Positions 46,686 through 55,235 of a DNA stretch of 64,000 nt are shown here, piece by piece. The stretch spans positions 53,469-117,468 of the forward strand of contig NZ_NIOF01000019.1 in assembly GCF_002205645.1 (NCBI RefSeq), in the 5' to 3' direction. Position 1 is the stretch's first letter; each line of letters opens with the position of its first letter. Source of the DNA: Roseateles aquatilis (GTDB taxonomy: Bacteria; Pseudomonadota; Gammaproteobacteria; Burkholderiales; Burkholderiaceae_C). Made by a program: the position numbers and the translations under genes. The notes under the pieces were generated by a model, which saw only the letters and a list, made by a program, of their open reading frames with translations, made no database searches and was not told the origin of the DNA.

Positions 46686-47045
46686 ATGAATCAGGAACTC
46701 ATCGTGCGGCTGCACATGGCCGTCAAGGCGGTGCGGCTCATCGCCGAGGGCATCGCCTGGGGCGCCCTGGCGGCCCTGGCGATCATGTGCCTGATCCTCG
46801 TGAGCACGGCTCTCGGCCAAGCGCACGCCGCGCAGCCGCCCGCGCCCGGCATGTTCTGTACGTATACGAAGCAGGTCGACCCCGGCCGCGACACGCCCCG
46901 TACGTATACGGTCGAGGTCGTCGCCCACTTTGAGCGATCCGAGGACGCGAACGGCCAACCCTGGCTGTGGGTCAAGCGTCCCGGGCAAGCGCGCTTTCAG
47001 TCCGTCCTCGCGACAGCTGCCGACCTGTCGGAGTGCCAGCGATGA
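46686..47045 (+). CDS. Small phage membrane/exported protein
   Basis: A 119-residue protein with a membrane segment at about 24-45 (WGALAALAIMCLILVSTAL). A periplasmic part carries two cysteines (GMFCTYTKQ and SECQR). It is 3 bases after the preceding stop and overlaps the next start. No family recognised. Confidence 0.6.
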   Translation: MNQELIVRLHMAVKAVRLIAEGIAWGALAALAIMCLILVSTALGQAHAAQPPAPGMFCTYTKQVDPGRDTPRTYTVEVVAHFERSEDANGQPWLWVKRPGQARFQSVLATAADLSECQR

Positions 47046-47380
47046 GCGGCCGCGTCGAGCAGCTGCTGAACCAACTGGCCGACGAAGCCAAAGGAATCCG
47101 CAGTCAAGCCGAGGAGCGCGTCGAGGCTGACGCCATTGTCAATTTTGCGGCCGGAATGGAACGCGTCATCGGTGCGGTCCGCTCCGCTTTGGCCGCCGAG
47201 AGCAGCGCTGCGGACCCTGTTCGCGAAGACCTCGCGAAGCAGTTGGAAGAGGCGCTGACGTGCATGGTCCGGCTTGAGGGGAGCCTGAATCAGCTGGGTT
47301 GCCCCGGCGAAGCTGAGCGCCTCGCGGCGATTGGCTTCCGCATCTGGCGCGTGATGCGCGCCCTCGGGGGTGTGCGATGA
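47042..47380 (+). CDS. Small phage protein
   Basis: A 112-residue, mainly helical protein (MSGRVEQLLNQLADEAKG) with two single cysteines. It overlaps its neighbours by four bases on both sides (ATGA), so it is translationally coupled. Function unknown. Confidence 0.55.
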   Translation: MSGRVEQLLNQLADEAKGIRSQAEERVEADAIVNFAAGMERVIGAVRSALAAESSAADPVREDLAKQLEEALTCMVRLEGSLNQLGCPGEAERLAAIGFRIWRVMRALGGVR

Positions 47381-47550
47381 GCGGCAAGCCCGTGACCGTT
47401 CGGCGCGAGTTGCGCCGCGACAAGGCCGAGTGCCCGAACCTGCCCAAGGGCCAAAGGTGCGCGGTCTGCGGGGGCACGTACATCTGTCTACGCTCCGACC
47501 TGCCGAAGGCCGGCAAGTCGTCGAAGGCACCGGAGGGGGACAAGCGATGA
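47377..47550 (+). CDS. Tiny zinc-ribbon-like phage protein
   Basis: A 57-residue protein with four cysteines in a CPNLPKGQRCAVCGGTYIC arrangement, which would suit a zinc finger, and a lysine-rich end. ATGA overlaps join it to both neighbours. A nucleic-acid binding role is plausible but unproven. Confidence 0.5.
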   Translation: MSGKPVTVRRELRRDKAECPNLPKGQRCAVCGGTYICLRSDLPKAGKSSKAPEGDKR

Positions 47551-47906
47551 GCGGACCACTTCCCCAGGCCCTGGCGAGTGCCGCGAGCGCACACGCCCTG
47601 CGCGCCCAGGCTGACAAAGAGGGGATCACCATCGGCCGGCTGGTGCAGCGCCTCGCGATGCCCCGGCTCGTCAAGCGCCCCGCCGACGTGGAGCGCGCCG
47701 CCGAGAGCCTGCCGGGCCGGACGTGGCGCGAAATGAGCATTCGCACCCGCACGGTGCTGGTCATGCTCGCCAGCGCCCACGACGGAGACGCGCGCGCGTA
47801 CGCCTCCCGGGCCTGGGAGGCCCTGGCGCCTGCGGATCAGGTGTCCATGGCCGCGTGCGCCCGGGAACTCGGCCGCGACCTGAGCGGCGCCCGCTGCCTG
47901 TACTGA
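47547..47906 (+). CDS. Small phage protein upstream of the replication gene
   Basis: A 119-residue soluble protein, helical, with LPGRTWREMSIRTRTVLVML in the middle. It ends four bases before the initiator gene. No family recognised. Its position suggests an accessory replication or regulatory role. Confidence 0.5.
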   Translation: MSGPLPQALASAASAHALRAQADKEGITIGRLVQRLAMPRLVKRPADVERAAESLPGRTWREMSIRTRTVLVMLASAHDGDARAYASRAWEALAPADQVSMAACARELGRDLSGARCLY

Positions 47907-47910
47907 CCCG

Positions 47911-49815
47911 ATGAGCCTCGCCCAGGGCCTCGCGGGCCTCGCCTCGCCGCATCTGTACGACCTGCCGGCCGCCGACTGGGAGACGCCCAGCGAGCGCCGG
48001 CAGCGCCGCGAGGCCGAGGAACGGGCCATGATCGACGGCATGCGCTGGAGCGCCGTGCGCGAGATCGCAGATGCCGGCCATGCCCGCGTCACTGCTCCGA
48101 TCGATCCACACGCTCCCGACCGCGCCCTGTGCGACCTCGCGCGCCGGCGCGCCGACTTCATGCTGGACGCGATCAGCACCGCCGGGGTGGTCATCACTCG
48201 CGAGTGGCTGAATGAATGGCTGGTGCAGCTGGAAGCGCGCCCGTTCGACCCGTACGCCCCGAACGGCGGCCCGGTTGAGGATCAGCTTGCCGGCATGGTC
48301 AAGCGCGCCTCCTGCGCGCACTGGTGGCGTCGGCAGGTGCGCCGCGCGGCCGTACGTAAGCGGGAGGCCCAGGCGCAGGCCCGGGGCTTGATCTCCGTAC
48401 GTACGAGCCAGCCCTACGTAACGGACGAAACGCTACAGCGCCGGGCGAAGCGGCAAGCCAGCAACCGGGCCATCCTCGAAAACACAGAGATCGAGTCGCC
48501 GGACGGTGAGGTCATCAACCTGTGGGCGGCGGTCGACGCCAGCACGGCCAACAAGGCGGTTCGGCGCGGCGAACTCATGACGCGAATTCGCGGCTGCGAC
48601 GAGTGGGCGCAGGCCCGGGGCCTCGCCGGCGTGTTCACGACGAACACCCTCCCGAGCCGCTTCCATGCCCAGCGGTTCAAGGGCGGCCAGAATCCGGCCT
48701 GGGACGGCAGCACGCCGCGCGACGGCCAACGCTGGCTGTGCAAGACCTGGGCGCGTGTCCGGGCGGCCTTGCACCGCGAGCGCATCGGCGTCTTCGGGTT
48801 CCGCATCGCCGAGCCCCATCACGACGGGTGCCCGCATTGGCACATGCTGCTCTGGGCCGAGCCCGAGAAGCTCGAGAAGTTGCAGGCGGTCATGCGGGCG
48901 CACTGGCTCAAGGACGCCGGCGACGAACCGGGCGCGGCGAATCACCGCGTCAAGTTCGAGCGCCTGGACCCGAAGAAGGGCAGCGCGGCGGCCTACGTGT
49001 CCAAGTACATCGCGAAGAACATCGACGACGCCGGCGCGGTCGGCGCCGAGGGGCACCGCGACGACCGCGACGGCGAGCAACTGGAGATCGTCGAGGGCGG
49101 CAACAAGGCGGCCCGCGTCGAGGCCTGGGCCGGCGAGTGGGGAATCCGGCAGTTCCAGGCCATCGGCCAGCCGCCGGTGACGGTGTGGCGCGAACTGCGC
49201 CGCGTCGAGGCGCAGGCTGTCGAGGGTATGTCGCACCGCGTCAGGACCGCCCACGAGGCGGTGAACCGAGACGGCGAGCGCCGGGCCTGCTGGCGCGCGT
49301 ACATGGACGCCCAGGGCGGCGCCATGGTGGGCCGCGACTACGGCGTCCGGGTCATCGAGGAAACCGAGGGCAGGGAAGGGCGCTACGGCATGACGTATCT
49401 GCCGCGGCCTGTGGGGGTGTTCGACGCTGAGCGCCCGCAAGTCCTGGCACCGAGCAACCGGAAGCAGTGGCGCCCGAAGGGCACCTGGGGCGCCGATGAG
49501 CGCCAGCATGCGCGCAAGGGCCTGAGCGGCTGGGCGCGCGACACGTATTTGCGTCTTTGGGCAAGGTCGGCGCAGCCGGCCGCGCAGCCTTGGACCCGTG
49601 TCATTAACTGTACGCGTCGAGCCGGCGCGGCGGATCTGATCGCCCGCATGGACGCGTGGCAGAAACCGAGCATCGAGGGGCCGGGGGGCCATCTGGACTC
49701 AACATCATGGGCGAATCTGCCAACACCCCCCGCACCGTCACCGAACTCGCCGCCGTCTTGGTCAACGCGGCTCGAAGCGCTCCGTTCTTTCCGGCCGGAC
49801 TGCGCGACAACCTGA
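47911..49815 (+). CDS. Rolling-circle replication initiator (phage GPA-type HUH endonuclease)
   Basis: A 634-residue protein. The metal-binding HUH motif is HWH at 309-311 (PHHDGCPHWHMLLW). The catalytic pair of tyrosines is Y362 and Y366 (AAYVSKYIAKN), the Y-x3-Y layout of the superfamily I initiators of phiX174 gpA, P2 gpA and PM2 P12. It nicks one strand at the origin and joins the ends after one round. The N-terminal 200 residues carry an Arg/Ala-rich helical region. The Pro/Ser-rich C-terminus is overlapped by the next gene's start. Confidence 0.88.
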   Translation: MSLAQGLAGLASPHLYDLPAADWETPSERRQRREAEERAMIDGMRWSAVREIADAGHARVTAPIDPHAPDRALCDLARRRADFMLDAISTAGVVITREWLNEWLVQLEARPFDPYAPNGGPVEDQLAGMVKRASCAHWWRRQVRRAAVRKREAQAQARGLISVRTSQPYVTDETLQRRAKRQASNRAILENTEIESPDGEVINLWAAVDASTANKAVRRGELMTRIRGCDEWAQARGLAGVFTTNTLPSRFHAQRFKGGQNPAWDGSTPRDGQRWLCKTWARVRAALHRERIGVFGFRIAEPHHDGCPHWHMLLWAEPEKLEKLQAVMRAHWLKDAGDEPGAANHRVKFERLDPKKGSAAAYVSKYIAKNIDDAGAVGAEGHRDDRDGEQLEIVEGGNKAARVEAWAGEWGIRQFQAIGQPPVTVWRELRRVEAQAVEGMSHRVRTAHEAVNRDGERRACWRAYMDAQGGAMVGRDYGVRVIEETEGREGRYGMTYLPRPVGVFDAERPQVLAPSNRKQWRPKGTWGADERQHARKGLSGWARDTYLRLWARSAQPAAQPWTRVINCTRRAGAADLIARMDAWQKPSIEGPGGHLDSTSWANLPTPPAPSPNSPPSWSTRLEALRSFRPDCATT

Positions 49816-50015
49816 CCGCCGCCGCCGAGTTCGCCTCGGCCATGGCGGATCGCGTCGCTGACTACGACGCCGCCGTGAACAGCCTGACCCAGGCCAACGT
49901 GCAGCTGAACGTCGCCGTTCAGGGTCTGCTCGCTCAGAACGCCCGGGCGGAAAGCGATTTCGCGGAACTGCTGGTCAAGCTGACCGAGATCGAAGCCCGC
50001 TTGCCGGAAGCCTGA
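49707..50015 (+). CDS. Small helical phage protein
   Basis: A 102-residue protein (MGESANTPRTVTELAAVLV) predicted to be helical, with coiled-coil character in the second half (QANVQLNVAVQGLLAQNAR). It starts 109 bases inside the 3' end of the initiator gene in another frame. Function unknown. Confidence 0.55.
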   Translation: MGESANTPRTVTELAAVLVNAARSAPFFPAGLRDNLTAAAEFASAMADRVADYDAAVNSLTQANVQLNVAVQGLLAQNARAESDFAELLVKLTEIEARLPEA

Positions 50016-50018
50016 GCT

Positions 50019-50351
50019 ATGGCGGCGCGCGAAACCATCCGCGTCGTCGTCTGCCCGCTGTGCGGCGGCGGCGCGGACATGCGACTGTCGGGGAACGGGC
50101 TGGCCTATCTCGCAATGGACTGCTGCAAGGCGCAGCTATTCACGCGAGGGCCCGAGAGCGATGAGCTATGCCGCGACCTGCCGGACGTTCCGGCCCAGCC
50201 GCTGCCGGCGCCGCCGCCGCAAATCGCTCCGGTCGCGGCCTTGCAGCTGCCCCCCGCTCCGGCGACCACCCCTCCCATTCCCAAGGCACCAGCACCAGCA
50301 CCCGCGCCGGCCAAGCCGCGCATGGGCTGGGGCGCCTTCCCCAACGCATGA
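50019..50351 (+). CDS. Zinc-ribbon N-terminus with Pro/Ala-rich tail
   Basis: A 110-residue protein. CPLCGGGADM near residue 12 and DCCKAQLF near 34 give a two-pair cysteine arrangement like a zinc ribbon. The rest is Pro/Ala-rich low complexity (PAPAPAPAK). It overlaps the next gene by four bases. It resembles small zinc-binding regulators of ssDNA phages, but no match is certain. Confidence 0.5.
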   Translation: MAARETIRVVVCPLCGGGADMRLSGNGLAYLAMDCCKAQLFTRGPESDELCRDLPDVPAQPLPAPPPQIAPVAALQLPPAPATTPPIPKAPAPAPAPAKPRMGWGAFPNA

Positions 50352-50863
50352 GCACCGAAGACACCCAACAGCCGGCCGACGCGCCGGCACCCGACACCGG
50401 GGGCGCCGCCGGCGGCCCGGATCTGTCGCATCTGCTCGCCGAGGTCGACCAGGGCGAGGCCGCGACCACCCAGGCGCAGGCCCAGGCCGATCAGCAGATT
50501 GCCGCCGAGCAGGTGGGCGAGGCTCGCGTCCAGTTGCGCGCCGCGCTGAGCATGCTCAAGCTGATCGCGGCGACGAAGTTCCGCTGGTGGCCGGAGTTCG
50601 ACGACTGTTGGTCCGACGCCCAGCTGGACGCCATCGCCGACGCCGGCGCCCAGGTGATGCAGCTGCACGGCCTGACCATGGGCGAGATCATGACGCGGTG
50701 GGGTCCGTACATCGCGCTCGCCGGCGCCGTGGGCATGCCGTCGCTCGCCACGTACGCCGCGATTCAGGAACGCCGCGAGCAGCTGGCCGCGCAGGTCCGC
50801 CGCCCGGTCATGGCGCCCCCGCCGGCGCCGCCCAGCAGCGCGCAGGAGGGCGTCCGCCTATGA
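50348..50863 (+). CDS. Phage protein, possible membrane or scaffold component
   Basis: A 171-residue protein. It has an acidic, Ala-rich start, a helical Gln-rich part (TTQAQAQADQQIAAEQVGEARVQ interrupted at residue 60), and a hydrophobic segment near YIALAGAVGMPSLATYAAI. The tail is Pro-rich. GGAGGG near its end serves the ATPase gene, whose start overlaps by four bases. Confidence 0.5.
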   Translation: MSTEDTQQPADAPAPDTGGAAGGPDLSHLLAEVDQGEAATTQAQAQADQQIAAEQVGEARVQLRAALSMLKLIAATKFRWWPEFDDCWSDAQLDAIADAGAQVMQLHGLTMGEIMTRWGPYIALAGAVGMPSLATYAAIQERREQLAAQVRRPVMAPPPAPPSSAQEGVRL

Positions 50864-51510
50864 GCGTGAAGAACGAACCCAGCATCGAGGCGTACATCGG
50901 CGCCACGGGCAGCGGCAAGGGCGTGAGCCTGAAGCGCCGGCTCAAGGCGCTCAAGGGCGGGCGGCTGCTGATCTGGGACCCACGCAACGAGTACAGCGAC
51001 TTCGCGCCGGCGGTCGACAGCTTGCGCGCGCTCGTGCAGGCCTTCCACCAGCGCGCCGGCCCGGTGAAGGCGCGCTACGTCGCCAACGATCACCAGCCGC
51101 TGGCCGAGCAGTTCGACTTCGTGTGCCGGCTGGCCTTCGCGGCTGGGAATCTCGTGTTCCTGGCCGAGGAACTGACCGACGTGACGAAGCCCAGCTGGGC
51201 GCCGCCGGCGTGGCGCAAGATCATCACGCAGGGTCGGCATCAAGGCCTCGTGGTGCTGGGCGCGGCGCAGCGGCCGGCGCTTATCGACAAGTCGTTCTTA
51301 GGCGGCTGCACGTACATCCGCTGTTTCACGCTGCGCTATGACGATGACCGCCGCGCGATGGCGAAAGCCCTCGATGTGAGCCAGGATCGCGTCGACGCGC
51401 TGCGCACGATCAAGGACGACAGGGGGACCGTGATCGGCTACCTCGAACGCGACTTCAGGCACGACGACGAAGCCAAGCCGGGGAATATCCGGCTCAAGGC
51501 GTCTACGTAA
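50860..51510 (+). CDS. Packaging ATPase (A32/FtsK-HerA type, PM2 P9-like)
   Basis: A 216-residue P-loop ATPase. Walker A is GATGSGKG (14-21). A hydrophobic strand ending in acids (LVFLAEELTD) forms Walker B. A later QGLVVLGAAQRP stretch supplies the sensor glutamine/arginine. The size and order agree with the genome-packaging ATPases of double jelly-roll phages, which sit just upstream of the capsid gene in PM2 and relatives. Zot-like ATPases share the fold, but this protein lacks the Zot membrane helix and tail. Confidence 0.8.
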   Translation: MSVKNEPSIEAYIGATGSGKGVSLKRRLKALKGGRLLIWDPRNEYSDFAPAVDSLRALVQAFHQRAGPVKARYVANDHQPLAEQFDFVCRLAFAAGNLVFLAEELTDVTKPSWAPPAWRKIITQGRHQGLVVLGAAQRPALIDKSFLGGCTYIRCFTLRYDDDRRAMAKALDVSQDRVDALRTIKDDRGTVIGYLERDFRHDDEAKPGNIRLKAST

Positions 51511-51590
51511 CGTTGGAGCCCCCTTGCGGGGGCGCCTGCGCGCATCGCCTAATGCCGCCTGCATCCTCTGCAACCCTCGAAAGGACCGTG

Positions 51591-51707
51591 ATGGTTTCCC
51601 AAGTCAAGAACGCTGCCATGACCACCGGTCTGGTGCTGCTGACGATCTTCATCCTGCGCAAGGTTCCCGGCGCCAAGGATCTGGTCGACACGGCCCTGAA
51701 CGGCTAA
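51591..51707 (+). CDS. Tiny membrane protein (38 residues)
   Basis: MVSQVKNAAMTTGLVLLTIFILRKVPGA has one membrane helix. GAAAGGAC sits a few bases before the ATG. Such short transmembrane proteins line the internal membrane of PM2-like virions. It lies between the ATPase and the capsid gene. Confidence 0.65.
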   Translation: MVSQVKNAAMTTGLVLLTIFILRKVPGAKDLVDTALNG

Positions 51708-51784
51708 GCGACCCGCGCAGCAACCGCAGCGGCGCCGGTGACGCGCCGCATCCAACGTCAAGGGGCCGGGGGGCACGATGACAA

Positions 51785-52636
51785 GTGATCTATCTCCGTC
51801 TCCCTCCCTTCAACCCCGTCGCCAACGGCGTCCGCTCCACGATCCAGATCCCGCGCTACGACATGACGCTGGGTCGCGTGCTGCTGCGCTTCAAGGGCAC
51901 GAACTCGATCACCAAGGCCACGATCAGCGAGATCGTCGTCAAGATCGGCCCGCGCGTCGTCTTCGGCCCGATCAGCGGCGCTGAACTGGACGCGATCAAC
52001 AAGTACAAGGGCATCTTCGACGCGGCCGACGCCCTGAGCATCGACCTCACCGAGCGCGACGGCCTGAACGTCCTGGCGAAGGAAATCGGCGGCATCGACA
52101 TCCCGGCCCTCGGCGGCCAGGATGTCTTCATCGAGGTCACCAACACGGCCGCCTCCGGCACGCCCGCGCTCTATGCGGTGGGTGGCTTCACCTCGCTGCA
52201 GTTCGATCCCAAGAACCCGTCGCCGGACGGTCAGCTGATCAAGAAGATCCTCTCCATCCAGGTCCCGACCAGCGGCGGCACCATGGTGACGTGGACGCCG
52301 CAGTTCAAGGGCGCGCTCGTGCAGCGAATCCACTTCAAGTACACCGGCACCGACTGGACCGGCACGGCGGACGGCAACATCCAGAACGTCGAGTGCAAGA
52401 AGAACGGCGTCGCGATCTGGGATCGCGTGGCCTGCACCGATGCCCGCTTCCTCCAGCAGGAACAGCGCAAGGTCCCGCAGTCCAAGTATTACCACCTGGA
52501 CTTCATCCACGACAACGTCAGCAGCGCCGCGATGGCGACGGCGGACGCTCGCGCGCTGGAGTTCAACTTCCAGCTGGGCGCCGCCGACACCATCAAGGCG
52601 CTGGTCGAAGTGCTGGACGTGCCCGGCAACCTGTAA
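51785..52636 (+). CDS. Major capsid protein, double jelly-roll type (PM2 P2-like)
   Basis: A 283-residue protein, close to the length of PM2 P2 (about 270), beta-rich, with no signal peptide. Compared by eye with remembered P2 features it shows an N-terminal small-residue strand (NPVANGVRSTIQIP) and a TISEIVVKIGPRVVFG strand pair. A second-barrel region VECKKNGVAIWDRVACTD is followed by YYHLDFIHDN and FNFQLG. Two repeats of a barrel-like pattern are consistent with a double jelly-roll. The start codon is GTG; AAGGGG lies 20 bases upstream, so the exact start is uncertain. The product would form trimeric pseudo-hexamers over a membrane vesicle. Confidence 0.75.
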   Translation: MIYLRLPPFNPVANGVRSTIQIPRYDMTLGRVLLRFKGTNSITKATISEIVVKIGPRVVFGPISGAELDAINKYKGIFDAADALSIDLTERDGLNVLAKEIGGIDIPALGGQDVFIEVTNTAASGTPALYAVGGFTSLQFDPKNPSPDGQLIKKILSIQVPTSGGTMVTWTPQFKGALVQRIHFKYTGTDWTGTADGNIQNVECKKNGVAIWDRVACTDARFLQQEQRKVPQSKYYHLDFIHDNVSSAAMATADARALEFNFQLGAADTIKALVEVLDVPGNL

Positions 52637-52699
52637 GCCGCACCCGGGGCGCCACACCGGCGCCCCGGGCCTGCTTCACGACAGAACAAGGGCAAGACC

Positions 52700-53068
52700 A
52701 TGAGTGCATTTCTGGACTCGCTGTCCGGCGCTGGCTATGACGGCAGCGATGACGGCGGCATTGGCGACGTGGGCGGCAGCGGGACCATCCTGGGCATCGG
52801 CGGCGGCAGCAGCGGCGGCTACTTCTCGGGCGCGCTGCAATCGCTGACCGCGCTGGGGACCGGCTACCTGTCGCGTCGTCTCGATATCGACCTGTACGGC
52901 CGCGCCGTGCAGGCCCAGCAGCCGCAGCCGCAACTCGGCACCACGCAGAACCAAGTGCTGGTGGGTGCGGGCGCGCGCGGTCAGCCGACGATGCTGAACC
53001 TCAACGCGCTGTTGCCGTTCCTGCTGGTCGGCGCCGTGGTGTTCTTCGTGGCGAAGAAGGCCAGCTGA
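52700..53068 (+). CDS. Small structural membrane protein
   Basis: A 122-residue protein with a Gly/Ser/Asp-rich start (GGSGTILGIGGGSSGG) and a C-terminal membrane helix (ALLPFLLVGAVVFFVAKKAS). The next gene starts on its stop (TGATG). It is likely embedded in the virion membrane like PM2 P3/P4-type proteins; this is inferred from position. Confidence 0.6.
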   Translation: MSAFLDSLSGAGYDGSDDGGIGDVGGSGTILGIGGGSSGGYFSGALQSLTALGTGYLSRRLDIDLYGRAVQAQQPQPQLGTTQNQVLVGAGARGQPTMLNLNALLPFLLVGAVVFFVAKKAS

Positions 53069-53436
53069 TGCCGGCGACACCCGATCCGTTTGGCGCGTTC
53101 TTCGGCAGCATGGGTGCCGGCATCGGCAACGGCCTGGGTGCAGCCATCGGCGGCCAGCCCAGCGGCCCGACGCTGAGCGGCGGCAACGTCGACGCGCGGT
53201 CCTTCATGGACGGCAGCGGCTGGACCGTCGCCACGGGCGGCGCCAAGGCCACCGGCGGGCAAAGCGGCGGCGGAAGCCAGGGCGGAGCCACGGGCGGCCT
53301 GTCCGTGCCCGGCAACCCGGCTTCGAGCACGCTCGGGCCGCTGTTCGGCGACGCGGGCGGCTTCTCCCAGGCGGGCATGAGCCCGCTGATGCTGCTCGCC
53401 CTCGGCGGGCTCGTGCTGTGGGCTGCGCTGCGCTGA
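53068..53436 (+). CDS. Small structural membrane protein, Gly-rich
   Basis: A 122-residue protein. A Gly/Ala-rich N-terminus, low-complexity Gly/Ser/Thr in the middle and a C-terminal helix (SPLMLLALGGLVLWAALR) are visible. It shares the Gly-rich plus C-terminal helix plan of its upstream neighbour, so both may form the virion membrane. The next gene starts 19 bases before its stop. Confidence 0.6.
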   Translation: MPATPDPFGAFFGSMGAGIGNGLGAAIGGQPSGPTLSGGNVDARSFMDGSGWTVATGGAKATGGQSGGGSQGGATGGLSVPGNPASSTLGPLFGDAGGFSQAGMSPLMLLALGGLVLWAALR

Positions 53437-53822
53437 CCGTTCGCCAGTCCGTGGACCGGGCTCGCTCGCTCGCGCTGATCGAGCGCGCGGCGGCGTTCGA
53501 GGTCACGGGCGGCGTGACCGTCAACGACCTCGTGAACGGCTGCGCGCTGTTCGATGTGGTCGACGGCGAGGGTAGGGCGGTCGCCGCCTTCGCGCTGCGC
53601 GTCGACCAGTTCGAGGCCGGGCGCCAGCTGTCGGTGACGGCCGCCGGCGGCGAGGGCGACAACGGCGCGACCGAGGCGATGGCCGCATGGTGCGAGCGCC
53701 AGGCGGGCGAGCACATCGGCGCCCGCGTGCTGACCTGCCAGACCCGCCGGCGCGGGCTCGTGCGACGCCTGGAGCGTCAGGGCTACCGCGTCACCGGCTA
53801 CGTACTCTCGAAGGAAATCTGA
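53418..53822 (+). CDS. Possible GNAT-fold protein
   Basis: A 134-residue protein. The end (RRGLVRRLERQGYRVTGYVLSKEI) resembles the last helix and strand of GNAT acetyltransferases, and the body is alpha/beta. The start GTG 53418 overlaps the previous gene; no acetyl-CoA loop is obvious, so an enzymatic role is unproven. Similar proteins of unknown role occur in small phages. Confidence 0.45.
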   Translation: MGCAALTVRQSVDRARSLALIERAAAFEVTGGVTVNDLVNGCALFDVVDGEGRAVAAFALRVDQFEAGRQLSVTAAGGEGDNGATEAMAAWCERQAGEHIGARVLTCQTRRRGLVRRLERQGYRVTGYVLSKEI

Positions 53823-54566
53823 ATGTCCAAGGGCAGCAGCAGCAGCACCGCGACCAACACCACGTCGAACTACTACGACCAGCGCTCCGTCGTTGACGCG
53901 AGCGGCGGCGGCTTCGTGGGCTCTGGCAATGCGATCGATGCATCGCAGACGTGGACGCAGTACACCGACACCAGCAACCGGTCGACGACCAACTGGACCG
54001 ATCAGAGCCAGACCAACTGGACGCAGAACACCGACAACAGCAATCGGTCGACGACCAACTGGACGGACAACAGCCAGACCAACTGGACCCAGAACACCGA
54101 CAACAGCAACCGGTCGACGACCAACTGGACCCAGACCACCAACGTGGTGGACGCGGGCCAGACCGATATGGCCCGACAAGTCGCCCTGGCCGCGATCAAG
54201 GCGGCCAGCGACAGCAGCGCGTCGGCGACCTCGGCCGCGATCAGCGCGCAGAACAGCGCCGTCGCCAGCAATGAGAAGGCGGTCAAGCAGGTGCTCGATC
54301 TGGCGTCGAGCAACTCGAACGCCGCGTTCAAGAGCAGCGCCGACGCGATGGGCTGGGCGGGTGAGCGATTCGACCAGTTGGCCGGCCTGACCGGCGACCT
54401 CCTCAAGGCCGGCCAGAAACAGGCCGACGCGGCGGCGACGAACGTGGCCGCGGCCTACGACAACGCGGCGTCGCAGGCCAACGGCAACAAGACTTTGACC
54501 ATCGCGGCGCTGGCGGCCGTGGGCCTCGTGGCGGCCGTGGTGGTCTTCAGCAATAGAAAGGGCTGA
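53823..54566 (+). CDS. Structural protein with Asn/Thr/Ser repeats and membrane anchor
   Basis: A 247-residue protein. A Ser/Thr/Asn-rich N-terminus is followed by three repeats of a 22-residue unit (SNRSTTNWTD, SQTNWTQN) at about 48-104. A long Ala-rich helix follows (about 110-220), then a C-terminal membrane helix (ALAAVGLVAAVVVFSNRKG). The repeats recall fibre or spike shafts; it could be a host-attachment or vertex protein. The repeat DNA is nearly identical between copies, so the number could vary. Confidence 0.6.
   Translation: MSKGSSSSTATNTTSNYYDQRSVVDASGGGFVGSGNAIDASQTWTQYTDTSNRSTTNWTDQSQTNWTQNTDNSNRSTTNWTDNSQTNWTQNTDNSNRSTTNWTQTTNVVDAGQTDMARQVALAAIKAASDSSASATSAAISAQNSAVASNEKAVKQVLDLASSNSNAAFKSSADAMGWAGERFDQLAGLTGDLLKAGQKQADAAATNVAAAYDNAASQANGNKTLTIAALAAVGLVAAVVVFSNRKG
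53967..54140 (+). repeat. Tandem 66-bp repeat inside the spike-like gene
   Basis: Units begin at 53967, 54033 and 54099 (the third is partial). Each encodes the same 22-residue Asn/Thr/Trp pattern, with only a few base changes between copies. In-frame gain or loss of units would change the length of the protein. Confidence 0.85.
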
Positions 54567-54569
54567 GCG

Positions 54570-55235
54570 ATGCTCCAAAACCTGTACTTCGGCGCCGGAG
54601 GCCGGCAGATCGACGCGGCGGCGAGCTTCTTCCGCTACGAGAGTGGCAGCGCTGGCGGCGCGGACGAGTCGATCCGCGTGCGCGCCGATGGCAGCGATCT
54701 CGGCACCTACTATCCGGGCGACGGAATCGAATTGCCGGTGCAGGCCGGTCGCTGGGAGATCATCCCCACCAGCCCCAATACGACCGGCATCGTTCGCATG
54801 GGCGTGGGGCGCGTCACCTCCGCGCGGCTTGCCGGCACGGTGCGCGTGCTGGACGAGATCACCGATTCCATTCTGAGCGCCGCCTACCAGGGCCCCACGG
54901 CTCAGACCAATTTCGCGGTGTTTCAGCTGGTCGCGCCGGGCGCAAACGTCAATGGCATGGTGCTGCGAATGGCCTCGTGTGGCGGCGCTGCCGGCGCAGG
55001 CGGGTCGACGGTCGCTCGCATCGTGGCTTGCAAGTCCGCGCCAATCGCCAACTTCAACCCGTCGCAGTGTTATCAGGTGTGCGAAAACTTCAGCGCAGTC
55101 ACGACTGACAACGGAACCACGGTGCGCATGAACAAGCGCTTGCCGCCGGGCTGGGGCTTGTACCTCGTCTGGCAGATCAAGACCGCAGACCCGGCCACGG
55201 GTCCGAGTGGCGTCGTTCAGTACGAACTCCAATGA
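54570..55235 (+). CDS. Phage structural protein, beta-rich
   Basis: A 221-residue protein rich in Gly and beta structure, with four cysteines (ASCGGAAG, IVACKSA, QCYQVCEN). There is no membrane segment or signal. It is read four bases after the repeat protein and overlaps the muramidase gene by four bases. A receptor-binding or capsid-vertex role fits the place, but no family is recognised. Confidence 0.5.
   Translation: MLQNLYFGAGGRQIDAAASFFRYESGSAGGADESIRVRADGSDLGTYYPGDGIELPVQAGRWEIIPTSPNTTGIVRMGVGRVTSARLAGTVRVLDEITDSILSAAYQGPTAQTNFAVFQLVAPGANVNGMVLRMASCGGAAGAGGSTVARIVACKSAPIANFNPSQCYQVCENFSAVTTDNGTTVRMNKRLPPGWGLYLVWQIKTADPATGPSGVVQYELQ

Noticed and set aside
53967..54140. CRISPR-like repeats
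   Set aside because: The units are contiguous without spacers and lie in frame within a protein gene.
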